From NCBI GenBank assembly GCA_020052215.1, contig JAGVPN010000465.1:1-7219 (forward strand): a stretch of DNA of 7,219 nucleotides. The letters are read 5' to 3'. The notes beneath the pieces were generated by a model that worked only from the letters and a program-made list of their open reading frames with translations, made no database searches and was not told where the DNA came from. The translations under genes were made by a program, and so were the position numbers. This DNA comes from Syntrophobacterales bacterium (GTDB lineage: Bacteria; Desulfobacterota; Desulfobaccia; Desulfobaccales; 0-14-0-80-60-11). Below are positions 1-6,452 of the stretch, one piece after another (position 1 is the stretch's first letter; every line of letters starts with the position of its first letter).

Positions 1-66
1 AACTACCTGACCATGCCGGAAGACTGGTTCTACGTTACCCAGATGAGCAACGTGGATGGGGCTTGA
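1..66 (+). CDS. C-terminal end of an unrecognised protein (partial)
   Basis: Frame 1 is open from the window edge and reads NYLTMPEDWFYVTQMSNVDGA before a TGA stop at 64-66. The composition (aromatic and acidic residues, ordinary codon use) looks like a genuine protein end rather than noise. The stop is followed directly by the heptamer repeat block. Only 21 residues are visible and I do not recognise the family. The gene may lie upstream in the same direction as the hydrolase at 191, but the repeat block separates them, so co-transcription is uncertain. Confidence 0.6.
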   Translation, partial: NYLTMPEDWFYVTQMSNVDGA

Positions 67-73
67 AAAAACC

Positions 74-160
74 GTTTTGGGTTTTTCGTTTTTGGTTTTT
101 GGTTAAGAACCAGGGGGCACGAGAGGCCAAAACGAAACACGAAAAACGAAGAACGAAGAA
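74..160. repeat. Head-to-head pair of 7-nt repeat tracts (imperfect inverted repeat)
   Basis: The left arm (74-102) has four units of the GTTTTNG type: GTTTTGG, GTTTTTCG, TTTTTGG, TTTTTGG. The right arm (133-160) has four units in the opposite orientation: CGAAACA, CGAAAAA, CGAAGAA, CGAAGAA. The arms are partly complementary and enclose a roughly 30-nt centre containing a small GGTT-aag-AACC hairpin. The block fills the space between the upstream stop codon (66) and the start of the hydrolase gene (191). Transcribed, it could fold into a long T/A-rich stem and might serve as a terminator, but it lacks the compact GC stem and T tail of a classical intrinsic terminator. The same repeat family recurs at 4899 and 7068. 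Confidence 0.75.
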
Positions 161-190
161 CGAGACAAGCGCATTTATGATCGACCTAAC

Positions 191-946
191 ATGGAACTCA
201 TAGTCATCGGTTCCGGCACCGGGGTGCCCTCCCTGCGCCGGGGGTCGCCGTGTCTGGCGCTCCAGGCCGCGGGACGACTCCTGGTGCTGGACCTGGGTTC
301 CGGCAGCCTGAGGGCCCTGCTGCGCTTCGGCCACAATTTTTCGGACATCGACGTTTTGGCCCTGACCCATCTGCATCCCGACCATGTGGGGGACCTAATC
401 CCCTTTCTGTTCGCCACCCGGTACTCCCTGGGCTACACCCGCCGGGAGCCCTTCCGGGTTTTGGCCGCTCGGGGGTTTGCCCGGTTTCACCAACGGCTCC
501 TGGAAGCCTTTTCGGGCTGGGTGGAGCCGCCTCCGGGCCTTATGGACCTCAGGGAACTGGCCCCGGACGGCCCGGATGAGGTGGCAGAAGAGGGCCTGGT
601 GATCAAGAGCGCCCCTACCAATCACACCGAAGGGAGCCTGGCCTACCGGGTGGAGGCCGAAGGCCGGTCCCTGGTCTATTCCGGGGATACGGATGAAAGC
701 GACACCTTGGTGGATCTGGCCCGGGGGGCTGACCTCCTGGTGCTGGAGGCCGCCAATCCCTTCAAGGTTCCGGGGCACCTCACCCCCGCCGAAGCCGGGC
801 GCCTGGCGGCCAAAGCCGGGGTGGGGAGGGTGCTCCTGACCCACTTCTACCCGCCCTGCGATGCGGTGGACGTGGTGGCTCTGGCGGCCCAGGAGTTTTC
901 CGGCGAGGTCCTGCGGGCCGAAGACGGCCTGAGCCTCACCGTGTAA
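191..946 (+). CDS. MBL-fold metallohydrolase, RNase Z/ElaC-like
   Basis: A 251-residue cytoplasmic protein of the metallo-beta-lactamase fold. The N-terminus MELIVIGSGTGVPS is the typical first strand and glycine-rich turn. The metal-site motif is T-H60-L-H62-P-D64-H65. Further candidate ligands are H145 (TNHTEG), D166 (YSGDTDE) and H218 (LLTHFYPP). GHLTPAEAG (H196) corresponds to the HMT/HLT motif of RNase Z-like proteins. All ligands expected for a two-metal site are present, so it should be active. The sequence resembles the COG1234 group, which contains tRNA 3' endonuclease and related phosphodiesterases. It is shorter than classical RNase Z and lacks a clear exosite arm, so true tRNase Z activity is doubtful and the substrate is unknown. 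The start has no obvious Shine-Dalgarno sequence, but the ATG fits the family N-terminus exactly. The gene lies 36 nt upstream of the lipoprotein gene. Confidence 0.9.
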   Translation: MELIVIGSGTGVPSLRRGSPCLALQAAGRLLVLDLGSGSLRALLRFGHNFSDIDVLALTHLHPDHVGDLIPFLFATRYSLGYTRREPFRVLAARGFARFHQRLLEAFSGWVEPPPGLMDLRELAPDGPDEVAEEGLVIKSAPTNHTEGSLAYRVEAEGRSLVYSGDTDESDTLVDLARGADLLVLEAANPFKVPGHLTPAEAGRLAAKAGVGRVLLTHFYPPCDAVDVVALAAQEFSGEVLRAEDGLSLTV

Positions 947-971
947 GCTTGATATATCTGAGAAAAAACCC

Positions 972-976
972 GGAGG
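972..976 (+). promoter_or_regulatory. Ribosome binding site of the small lipoprotein gene
   Basis: GGAGG lies 6 nt before the ATG at 983. It decides this start over the in-frame ATG at 1007, which would cut off part of the signal peptide's positive region and has no such site. Confidence 0.75.
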
Positions 977-982
977 TTTCCT

Positions 983-1279
983 ATGGCGTTGCGTCGGTTG
1001 TACCGGATGAGGGCATTAGCTTTGGGTGTGGTGATCTGCATGAGCCTGGTGTCGTGCAGCGGCTCAAAAATTTCCCAGGAAAACTTTGAGAAAATTCAAA
1101 CCGGCATGCCCCTGGCGCAGGTCCAGGCCATCCTGGGGGAGCCCACGGAATCCTCCAGTGTGGACGTGGCCGTGTTTTCCGGCACCGTGTCCAAGTGGAG
1201 AGCCGGAGACGTCACCATCACCATTCAGTTCGTCAACGGCAAGGTGGTGGCCAAGCAGCTCTCCAAGGGTGACAGGTAG
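983..1279 (+). CDS. Small lipoprotein with BamE/SmpA-like (DUF3862-type) domain
   Basis: 98 residues. The N-terminus has basic residues (MALRRLYRMR), a hydrophobic stretch (about 11-21) and a lipobox L-V-S-C with the lipidated cysteine at C25. Residue +2 is Ser, which in diderms normally permits transport to the outer membrane. The mature part has the BamE/SmpA-OmlA fold signature NFEKIQTGMPLAQVQAILGE (about 35-54), then a beta-rich half with the W-x-x-G...FVNGKVV pattern of DUF3862-like proteins. Such domains usually mediate protein-protein contacts in the envelope, as BamE does in outer-membrane protein assembly. It is probably not BamE itself, because the gene has no bam context and the C-terminal half differs. 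It sits 36 nt after the hydrolase and 27 nt before the AAA ATPase on the same strand, so co-transcription is likely. Confidence 0.85.
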   Translation: MALRRLYRMRALALGVVICMSLVSCSGSKISQENFEKIQTGMPLAQVQAILGEPTESSSVDVAVFSGTVSKWRAGDVTITIQFVNGKVVAKQLSKGDR

Positions 1280-1306
1280 TAGGGCAGGGAGAGATTAACG
1301 GATACC

Positions 1307-2635
1307 ATGGATAACCCCTACGGTATTGCATCGGCGAGCGCCCCCGGGCCGGAGGCCGGAGGTGAAGCCGGAATCAGCCGGGCCGCGCCCCAGTCACTCC
1401 AGGATTTAGGCCTGCCCTCGTTATTTCTGGGGCATCTCACCTTGAAGCACTGCTTCTATATGGATTTCTTCACCCTGGGGGATCTGGCGGAACGCTTGAA
1501 GGTGTCGGGCAGCATCATCTCCGAGGTGCTGGAGTACTTGAAGAAGGCCAAGTGGGTCGAGGTGCGGGGTCCCGACCCCATGAATCCGGTGGTAACTGCC
1601 TTGAGCCTGGCTAACCGGCATTCCCTGACCGACGCTGGGAGAAGGCAGGCGGCGCAGTTGCTGGAATACGATGCCTATGCGGGACCGGCCCCCGTGGTGC
1701 TGAAAGATTACTGGCAACAGGTGACCCACCAGAGTATCGGCAAGGCCGGCGTCACCCCCGAGAACATCCAACTGGCTTTAAAGGGACTGGTGCTGTCCGA
1801 CGAAATCCTGGAGCAAGTGGGGGTGGCGGCGGTGAGCGGCAGGCCCCTTTTCCTCTATGGCCCCCCCGGCAACGGCAAGACCGTCATTTCCCAGCGTTTA
1901 GGCAGGATTTGGCAGGATGAAATCCTGGTTCCCTATGCCATCTTTGTGGACGGCCAGGTGATCCAGGTCTTTGATGAAATCACCCATGCCCGTTCGGAGG
2001 AGGCGGCCCCAGGGGCGGAGAGAGTGGACCGCCGGTGGGTGCGGTGCCGCCGGCCGGTGGTGACGGTGGGGGGCGAACTCACCCTGGATATGCTGGACCT
2101 GGCTTATAAGGCCACGCTCAAATATTTCGAGGCCCCCCTGCAATTAAAGGCCAACAACGGGGTGTTTATCGTGGACGACTTCGGCCGCCAGCGCCTTCCG
2201 GCCCAGGAGTTGCTGAACCGCTGGATCGTGCCCCTGGAAAACCGCCAGGATTTCCTGCGTCTGCGCACCGGCCAGAAGTTCGCCATCCCCTTTGACCAGT
2301 TCATTGTCTTTGCCACCAACCTTGAGCCCCGCACCCTGGTGGACGACGCCTTTCTGCGCCGCCTGCGCTCCAAGGTCAAGATGGATTATGTGAACCGGAC
2401 CCAGTTTGTGGAGATCTTCCGCCTCTGCTGCGATCAATACCGTCTGGAGTTCGACCCGGCGGCGGTGGAGTATCTCCTGGCCCGTTACTATGATGACGGC
2501 CAACGCCCGCTGACTGCCTGTCACCCCCGGGACCTCCTGGAGCAGATCCTGGATTATTGCCGGTTCCACCAACTGGCTCCCAGCCTCACCCCGGAAAATT
2601 TGGACCGGGCCTGCCACAGCTATTTTGTGGTCTGA
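1307..2635 (+). CDS. AAA-family ATPase with N-terminal winged-helix-like segment, function unknown
   Basis: 442 residues, cytoplasmic. After a low-complexity Gly/Ala/Pro N-terminus (about 1-30), residues 45-115 form a winged-helix-like segment (FFTLGDLAERLKVSGSIISE, then LEYLKKAKWVEV). The ATPase core starts near 160: Walker A GPPGNGKT (185-192), Walker B VFIVDD (286-291), sensor-1 ATN (336-338), and R351/R352/R354 as arginine-finger candidates in AFLRRLRSK. A helical lid with ACHPRDLLEQ follows (404-413). The block DRRWVRCRRPVVTVGGELTL (241-260) and DFGRQR...LLNRWIVPLE (291-311) are hallmarks I recall from a conserved MoxR-like bacterial family that remains functionally unassigned. All nucleotide-handling motifs are intact, so it is probably a remodelling ATPase. 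The start is preceded only by a distant purine-rich stretch (GGGAG, 15 nt away), so a weakly translated start is possible. It is the last gene of the plus-strand cluster and faces the M23 gene across 31 nt with no visible terminator. Confidence 0.88.
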   Translation: MDNPYGIASASAPGPEAGGEAGISRAAPQSLQDLGLPSLFLGHLTLKHCFYMDFFTLGDLAERLKVSGSIISEVLEYLKKAKWVEVRGPDPMNPVVTALSLANRHSLTDAGRRQAAQLLEYDAYAGPAPVVLKDYWQQVTHQSIGKAGVTPENIQLALKGLVLSDEILEQVGVAAVSGRPLFLYGPPGNGKTVISQRLGRIWQDEILVPYAIFVDGQVIQVFDEITHARSEEAAPGAERVDRRWVRCRRPVVTVGGELTLDMLDLAYKATLKYFEAPLQLKANNGVFIVDDFGRQRLPAQELLNRWIVPLENRQDFLRLRTGQKFAIPFDQFIVFATNLEPRTLVDDAFLRRLRSKVKMDYVNRTQFVEIFRLCCDQYRLEFDPAAVEYLLARYYDDGQRPLTACHPRDLLEQILDYCRFHQLAPSLTPENLDRACHSYFVV

Positions 2636-2666
2636 GGCCAAGGTGTGATCAAGTAATGCGTCGGGT

Positions 2667-3974
2667 TCAATAGTTATTGGTCAACCAGGTCGGGCCGTCC
2701 GGGCCCTTAGGTAGACGCCCTTGGTATTTGCCAGGCACAGGGCCGGAAAGCCTCACAGTCCTTAAATCCATGGCGTCCACCGCCGGAATCCGCCGTTGGG
2801 CAATTTTCGGGTGCATTGAATCGGTGACTCCTTGGCCATTGGACAACTGGACAAGCAAGCCGTAAGGGTTCAAGAGTACATCTCTACTGAAGCGGTGGTC
2901 GACATAAACCTGCAAGTGCAGGTGCGCCGGCTCTTGCTTGATGCCGGTGCGGCCCACATAGGCGATTAGTTCTCCTTTGGCTACGGTCTTACCCTCCACC
3001 ATGCCCTGGGCGTATCCTTGCAGGTGCATATAGCCATAACCCCTGCCGTCTTGACCCCGCAGGAGCAGGGAAATGCCGGCGTCAGGCCAACTCGCCAGGG
3101 TATGGATAACCCCTGAGGTTATGGCATAGACTGGGGTCCCCTCCCAGGCGAAAATATCCACGGCGTGATGATACCTCCCCCCGCGGCGGCTATCTCCCCA
3201 GGTATCCCTGAATGAATAAGGCGGGGCCACCGGGAAGCAATAGCTGAGTTGGTTCGACTCTGCCAAGCGATCTGCGCCTGGTTTCCCTTGAGCCAAGTGG
3301 GGATGCTGTTCCTGGGCATAAGTCAGGAAATTAAGGCAAACATTCCTGACCAAGACCTGAATCTCCTGGATTGGGGGAAGAGCCTGATCATGGTCTAACC
3401 GCCGGGAACCGGGATTAGCCGCGGCTGAAGTTAGGGGAGAACGGTAACCGATTTTTCCCAACAACCGGCCCAGGTATCGCGGCCCGATCCAAATATTTTC
3501 TTGGGGAGCAGGGGAAGTGACGGCCGGTAAATCATTAGCCTTTCCCAGTCTTAATTGCCCCAGACCGGGGGCGCCCTGGGGAGAGGGGGCTTGGGGATGG
3601 CGATTGGCTTCCATCCGGGTTACCGCTTTGATTAAGCGGGGCCGCAGGTTCTGGGGATGGTCCGTCTTTTGGATGAAGGCCTGGGCCTGGGGGAGGGTGG
3701 CCCCAGGGCGAAGCCGTTGCCGTGCGGGGGTAATTATGCCCGCCTGTCTGGATTGAGGCTGTCCCCGGCCAGGGAAGTAGTAGTAGACGACCCCTTTTTC
3801 CCAGACCTTAATATACGAGGCAGCCAGTGCGGGGGTATGACCCAGCAGCAGAACTCCGGCGATTATCAGCCAGACTCCCCTGAGAAACAGTGATACCCTC
3901 TGGTGGTGAGAATTCTGCAAAAAAGGGCGTTCCTCGATGATAGGCCAAAATTGGGCGGGTATTGTTCCCCCCAC
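2667..3974 (-). CDS. Secreted murein hydrolase: degraded SLT (lytic transglycosylase) domain fused to M23 peptidase
   Basis: 435 residues from a GTG at 3974. The in-frame TTG at 3920 (417 residues, GAGGA 10 nt upstream) gives a more normal signal peptide and may be the real start. Signal peptide: hydrophobic core about 34-46, cleavage probably TPALAA|SYIK after A52. Residues 53-70 (YIKVWEKGVVYYYFPG) recall the DUF4124-type strand often preceding SLT domains. Residues 113-220 follow the lytic transglycosylase outline: LIKAVTRMEAN with candidate catalytic E122, GAPGLGQL for the usual GAMGLMQ, QENIWIGPRYLGRLL, then AAANPGS where AAYNAGP is normal. The M23 domain (about 245-375) keeps the zinc and catalytic set: HHAVD (H269, D273), YMHL (H317) and HLHL (H351, H353). 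It should cleave peptidoglycan cross-links in the periplasm; the SLT half may only bind glycan. It ends with an unassigned tail of about 60 residues. It reads on from the DUF72 gene 70 nt upstream. Confidence 0.87.
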   Translation of the reverse strand: MGGTIPAQFWPIIEERPFLQNSHHQRVSLFLRGVWLIIAGVLLLGHTPALAASYIKVWEKGVVYYYFPGRGQPQSRQAGIITPARQRLRPGATLPQAQAFIQKTDHPQNLRPRLIKAVTRMEANRHPQAPSPQGAPGLGQLRLGKANDLPAVTSPAPQENIWIGPRYLGRLLGKIGYRSPLTSAAANPGSRRLDHDQALPPIQEIQVLVRNVCLNFLTYAQEQHPHLAQGKPGADRLAESNQLSYCFPVAPPYSFRDTWGDSRRGGRYHHAVDIFAWEGTPVYAITSGVIHTLASWPDAGISLLLRGQDGRGYGYMHLQGYAQGMVEGKTVAKGELIAYVGRTGIKQEPAHLHLQVYVDHRFSRDVLLNPYGLLVQLSNGQGVTDSMHPKIAQRRIPAVDAMDLRTVRLSGPVPGKYQGRLPKGPDGPTWLTNNY

Positions 3975-4044
3975 GCGTACCAGATATATCCCTTCGGGTC
4001 AAGTTAAAATTGGCTATGGGCGGGGCTTTGTAGATGCCGAAGGA

Positions 4045-4971
4045 TTAGACACTGGAAATTTCTAAAATCTTTGCCAAGCGCGGAAACGCCTGGATGAGCC
4101 CCGGAGGGGCCGACAGGCGGCTCCCGGGCCTGAGCAGATGTGAAAGTTCCAGGGCGTTGGCCACGGCCTGGCCTGCGGGGTGGTTGTTGAAGATGACGTA
4201 GGTCTCCCGGGCCTTGACCACCAGCTCTCCGGCCCGGGCCGCCAAATCCTCCAGCTCTGCCGGGGTGTATAAATAGTCATACCGGGCTCCCGGGTCGTCC
4301 CCGAACTCGAACCAGGCCTCCTGATGCCGCCCGTGGCAGCGCAGGTACCCCCGGCTCCCGGTGACCCAGCGGGTCGCGCCCATGGGGTAGGAGACCATCG
4401 GCTGGTCGATGTTGCAGAAATCCAGGCCGGCCTCCTCTAAAAAATCCCGCAGGGCCCGCTGCTGCCAGGAGCGGTGGCGCACCTCCACGGCCAGGGGAAA
4501 ATCTGGTAAGGCAGCCCGGAGCTTAAGCAAATAGCCGCGATTTTCTTCGGTGTTATGGAAGGAATAGGGAAACTGGGCCAGGAGCACCCCTAACTTCCCG
4601 CGGGTGAGGAGCGGGGCCAGGCCCTCCCGGAACTGATGCAGATCGGCCTCCGGCAACCGCCGGGCGTGGGTGAAGACCTGCCACAGCTTGGCGGTGAAGC
4701 GGAAATCCGGGAAATCCGCCACCGCCGCCAGCCAGCGCCGGGCGTAGTCGGCGGGGATGGGCCGGTAAAAGGTGACGTTGATCTCCACCGCCCCGAACAG
4801 GCTGGCCAGGAAGGTGAGGCGGTGGACGCGATTGAGCCCCGGGGGATAGACCACGCCCTGCCAGTCGGGGTAATCCCAACCCGCCGGGCCCAAATACAGT
4901 TTTCGGTTTTCGGTTTCCGGTTTTCGGTGGGGGGGGGCAGGGGGGCCGTTTTCAGGGATCAGGGCCGACAT
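4045..4971 (-). CDS. DUF72 (YecE-family) protein with repeat-derived N-terminus
   Basis: 308 residues from the ATG at 4971; a TTG at 4980 would add three. Family motifs, numbered from the TTG: GPAGWDYPDW (31-40), EINVTFYRPI (66-75), FTAKLWQVFTHARRL (95-109), LLAQFPYSFH (133-142), LAVEVRHRSW (163-172), GYLRCHGR (211-218) and YVIFNNHPAG (261-270). DUF72 proteins have a TIM-barrel-like fold and no established reaction. Residues 10-30 do not belong to the domain: they come from a C-rich run and the 7-nt repeat tract (PPAPPHRKPETENRK). The family normally begins within a few residues of GWDYPDW, so a TTG at 4893 (L30) is a possible start, though no ribosome site precedes it. The gene overlaps the end of the DUF1385 gene by 13 nt (ATG start) and precedes the M23 hydrolase. 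Confidence 0.85.
   Translation of the reverse strand: MSALIPENGPPAPPHRKPETENRKLYLGPAGWDYPDWQGVVYPPGLNRVHRLTFLASLFGAVEINVTFYRPIPADYARRWLAAVADFPDFRFTAKLWQVFTHARRLPEADLHQFREGLAPLLTRGKLGVLLAQFPYSFHNTEENRGYLLKLRAALPDFPLAVEVRHRSWQQRALRDFLEEAGLDFCNIDQPMVSYPMGATRWVTGSRGYLRCHGRHQEAWFEFGDDPGARYDYLYTPAELEDLAARAGELVVKARETYVIFNNHPAGQAVANALELSHLLRPGSRLSAPPGLIQAFPRLAKILEISSV
4899..4926. repeat. 7-nt repeat tract, four units
   Basis: GTTTTCG, GTTTTCG, GTTTCCG, GTTTTCG on the plus strand, head to tail with one substituted unit. Read on the minus strand it encodes part of RKPETENRK in the DUF72 reading frame. It has the same unit and copy number as the tract at 7068-7095. Confidence 0.85.
4929..4945. repeat. 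Poly-G/poly-C tracts in the DUF72 5' region
   Basis: Nine G (4929-4937), then CA, then six G (4940-4945) on the plus strand, which are C runs in the DUF72 coding strand. They lie between the ATG at 4971 and the conserved domain, so slippage would shift the frame. Such runs are also common sites of sequencing or assembly error. Confidence 0.8.
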
Positions 4972-5954
4972 GCCGCGCAATGGCTCTCTTCAACTGACAA
5001 CTGACCATTGGCCTCCGGCAACTGCTCCCGGGCCAGGACGGCTTTTAAGGCTTCCAGGGCCACTTCCAGTTGGGAGTCGTCGGGCTCTAAAGCGGTGAGG
5101 CGCTGGGTGGCCAACCCGGGCCACAGGAAGACTTGGGCCAGGGGATGCCGGGAGTGCTTGCCGCCCCAGCGGATGATCTCGTAGGAGGGCGCCGCGATGG
5201 GGAACATCAGGCCCACCTTGATGACCACCTGGAGGAGATTGTTGGCCAGGCCACGGTGGGTCAGGGCCGGGAACAGGGGGAAAAATACGGTGAAGATCAG
5301 GATGCTCACCAGCAGCACCACCAGGATAAAGGAGGTGCCGCACCGGGCGTGGGCGGTGGGATGTTGCTTGGCTTTGGCCACCGTCAGTTCTTCCCCGGCC
5401 TCAAAGGTGCAGATGGTCTTGTGCTCGGCGCCGTGGTACTCGAAGACCCGGCGGATATCCGGGAAAAAAGAGATGCCCCAGATGTAGAGCACCAGGAAGG
5501 TGGCCTTAATGATGCCGTCGATGACATGAAAGGTGAAGTCGGCCGGGGTCAGGGAGCGGCCCACCAGGTAGCCCGCCTTGCCGCTCAGCCAGTGAGGCAG
5601 GAAGCCGAAAAAGAGGAAGGCCATGAGGAAGGCTCCCCCCAGGGTGAGGGCGATGCTGCCCCAACCCAGGGGTTCATCCCCTTGGTCGTCTTCTTCCTGG
5701 AGCGCGGCCTGGGCCGAAAAGGTCAGGGCCTTGACGCCGGTGACCATGGCCTCGATGAGGATGACGGGACCCCGGAGGAAGGGGCGCTTGAGCACCGGGT
5801 AGCGCTCCGCCAGGGAATGATAGGCCTCATCCTTGAGGACCACCGAGCCGTCGGGACGGCGCACCGCGATGGCCATGGCGTGGGGGGAGCGCATCATCAC
5901 GCCCTCCAGCACGGCCTGGCCGCCCACGTTCAAGCGCAGGTCTTCGGGCTTCAT
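4959..5954 (-). CDS. DUF1385 (YqhQ-like) integral membrane protein
   Basis: 331 residues, starting at the ATG (5954-5952) that overlaps the rpmE stop as ATGA. The frame stays open upstream inside rpmE, but the family N-terminus is here: [15 protein letters not shown] at 10-24. Further motifs are [20 protein letters not shown] (168-187), [14 protein letters not shown] (198-211) and [11 protein letters not shown] (257-267). The His/Glu/Cys-rich EYHGAEHK and HARCGTS blocks led to the label predicted metal-dependent enzyme, but no reaction is established. Four hydrophobic segments are visible near 100-120, 146-166, 207-229 and 238-258, so it is an inner-membrane protein. In many bacteria the order is rpmE, DUF1385, prfA, prmC; here the gene ends in repeat-like sequence (NGQLSV at 316-321, from the CAACTGA repeat) and DUF72 follows instead. 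Translational coupling to rpmE is likely. Confidence 0.88.
   Translation of the reverse strand: MKPEDLRLNVGGQAVLEGVMMRSPHAMAIAVRRPDGSVVLKDEAYHSLAERYPVLKRPFLRGPVILIEAMVTGVKALTFSAQAALQEEDDQGDEPLGWGSIALTLGGAFLMAFLFFGFLPHWLSGKAGYLVGRSLTPADFTFHVIDGIIKATFLVLYIWGISFFPDIRRVFEYHGAEHKTICTFEAGEELTVAKAKQHPTAHARCGTSFILVVLLVSILIFTVFFPLFPALTHRGLANNLLQVVIKVGLMFPIAAPSYEIIRWGGKHSRHPLAQVFLWPGLATQRLTALEPDDSQLEVALEALKAVLAREQLPEANGQLSVEESHCAACRP
4991..5004. repeat. Two-copy CAACTGA 7-nt repeat
   Basis: CAACTGACAACTGA is two exact units of a second heptamer. Repeats of this type (read as QLSVVS-like peptides on the other strand) are widespread in cyanobacterial and some deltaproteobacterial genomes. Here it lies inside the last codons of the DUF1385 gene and encodes part of its NGQLSV tail. 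Confidence 0.6.
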
Positions 5955-6181
5955 TCGGCCTTGTCGTCGGCCTTGTATTGTTCCAGGTGGGCGTACTTGC
6001 GCCGGAAGCGCTCCACCCGCCCGGCGGTATCCATGAGCTTCTGCTTGCCGGTGAAGAAGGGATGGCACTTGGAGCAGATTTCTACCCGGATGTTATCCTT
6101 GGTGGAACCGGTGACGAATTCGCTGCCGCAGGCGCAGCGCACGATGGTTTCAATGTAGTTGGGATGGATATCATTCTTCAT
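5951..6181 (-). CDS. rpmE: 50S ribosomal protein L31 (zinc-binding type)
   Basis: 76 residues, full length for the family. [20 protein letters not shown] is the classic L31 N-terminus. It keeps all four zinc-ligand cysteines (C16, C18, C36, C39; CxC and CxxC), so it is the C+ form rather than the zinc-free paralogue. [20 protein letters not shown] (40-59) is the conserved core, and the tail is short and charged (YKADDKAE). L31 sits at the 30S-50S bridge; in some bacteria the C+ form also serves as a zinc reserve. Upstream of the ATG are AGAAGG (3 nt away, rather close) and AGGAG (14 nt away, rather far). The last codons overlap the DUF1385 start by 4 nt. The leader is long, from about 6182 to 6452. 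Confidence 0.96.
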   Translation of the reverse strand: MKNDIHPNYIETIVRCACGSEFVTGSTKDNIRVEICSKCHPFFTGKQKLMDTAGRVERFRRKYAHLEQYKADDKAE

Positions 6182-6223
6182 AAGCCTTCTCGATTCTCCT
6201 GATTTGCATCTTAACCTATTAAT

Positions 6224-6229
6224 TTTATA
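6224..6229 (-). promoter_or_regulatory. Possible -10 element of the rpmE promoter
   Basis: On the minus strand TATAAA occurs in an A/T-rich setting about 43 nt before the rpmE start. The hexamer 17 nt further upstream (CTTAGC) is a poor -35, so this is only a candidate. Confidence 0.3.
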
Positions 6230-6381
6230 TCAGGCCTGCGCAAAAAGCTAAGAAAAACTCACCATTGTACGGTTAGAAAATTGCCTGGACGCGGCGGGCA
6301 AATTTCGGAAAAAATTTCAGGTCTGGAGAAGGATTTTCCCAGGCACTGAAATCCCTGGGGCGCGTCTCACACGTGATTCTT

Positions 6382-6398
6382 GGTGCGTAAGACGCATC
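6382..6398. repeat. Small palindromic dispersed-type repeat
   Basis: GGTGCGT-aag-ACGCATC forms a 7-bp stem with one G-U pair and a 3-nt loop. The surrounding text (TGGTGCGTAAGACGCATCCT) resembles intergenic GTAGGATGCGT.../...ACGCACC palindromes scattered in many proteobacterial and cyanobacterial genomes. Only one copy is in the window, so family membership is inferred from resemblance. Confidence 0.5.
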
Positions 6399-6452
6399 CT
6401 ACAAAGTGAAATTACCTTTTTGAGGGCAAATTGGTATAACCCATTCTTATGC

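Larger units (their letters stand above)
6182..6452. other. Divergent intergenic region between rpmE and the lipoprotein gene
   Basis: No credible coding frame is seen on either strand. It contains an A/T-rich stretch next to rpmE (6201-6260), a 6-bp stem CCCAGG/CCTGGG (6338-6343 with 6354-6359, 10-nt loop), a CACGTG palindrome (6370-6375) and the palindromic repeat at 6382-6398. L31 genes are autoregulated or zinc-regulated in some bacteria, but I cannot identify a Zur box or a known L31 leader here. Confidence 0.5.

Noticed and set aside
74..160. CRISPR-like array
   Set aside because: Units are 7 nt and contiguous with no spacers, and arms are in opposite orientation; no cas genes are present.
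35..385. Minus-strand frame with a FVLRFSCFVLASRAP-like stretch
   Set aside because: The apparent hydrophobic segment is the heptamer repeat block translated in reverse; the rest is antisense to the MBL gene.
983..1279. Assignment of the small lipoprotein as BamE
   Set aside because: Only the first helix signature matches; the C-terminal half resembles DUF3862 and the context has no Bam-related gene.
2636..2666. Bidirectional terminator between the converging AAA and M23 genes
   Set aside because: The 31-nt gap has no stem with a T run on either strand.
3988..4045. Hairpin ATCCCTTCGG/CCGAAGGAT after the DUF72 stop
   Set aside because: The stem has a bulge and a loop of about 39 nt with no T tail, so it is not a convincing terminator; the TTGACC nearby lacks a matching -10.
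5133..6158. 341-codon open frame on the plus strand opposite rpmE and DUF1385
   Set aside because: It is antisense to two well-recognised genes, has a Gly/Asp/His-rich low-complexity composition typical of reverse frames in GC-rich DNA, and shows no family motif.
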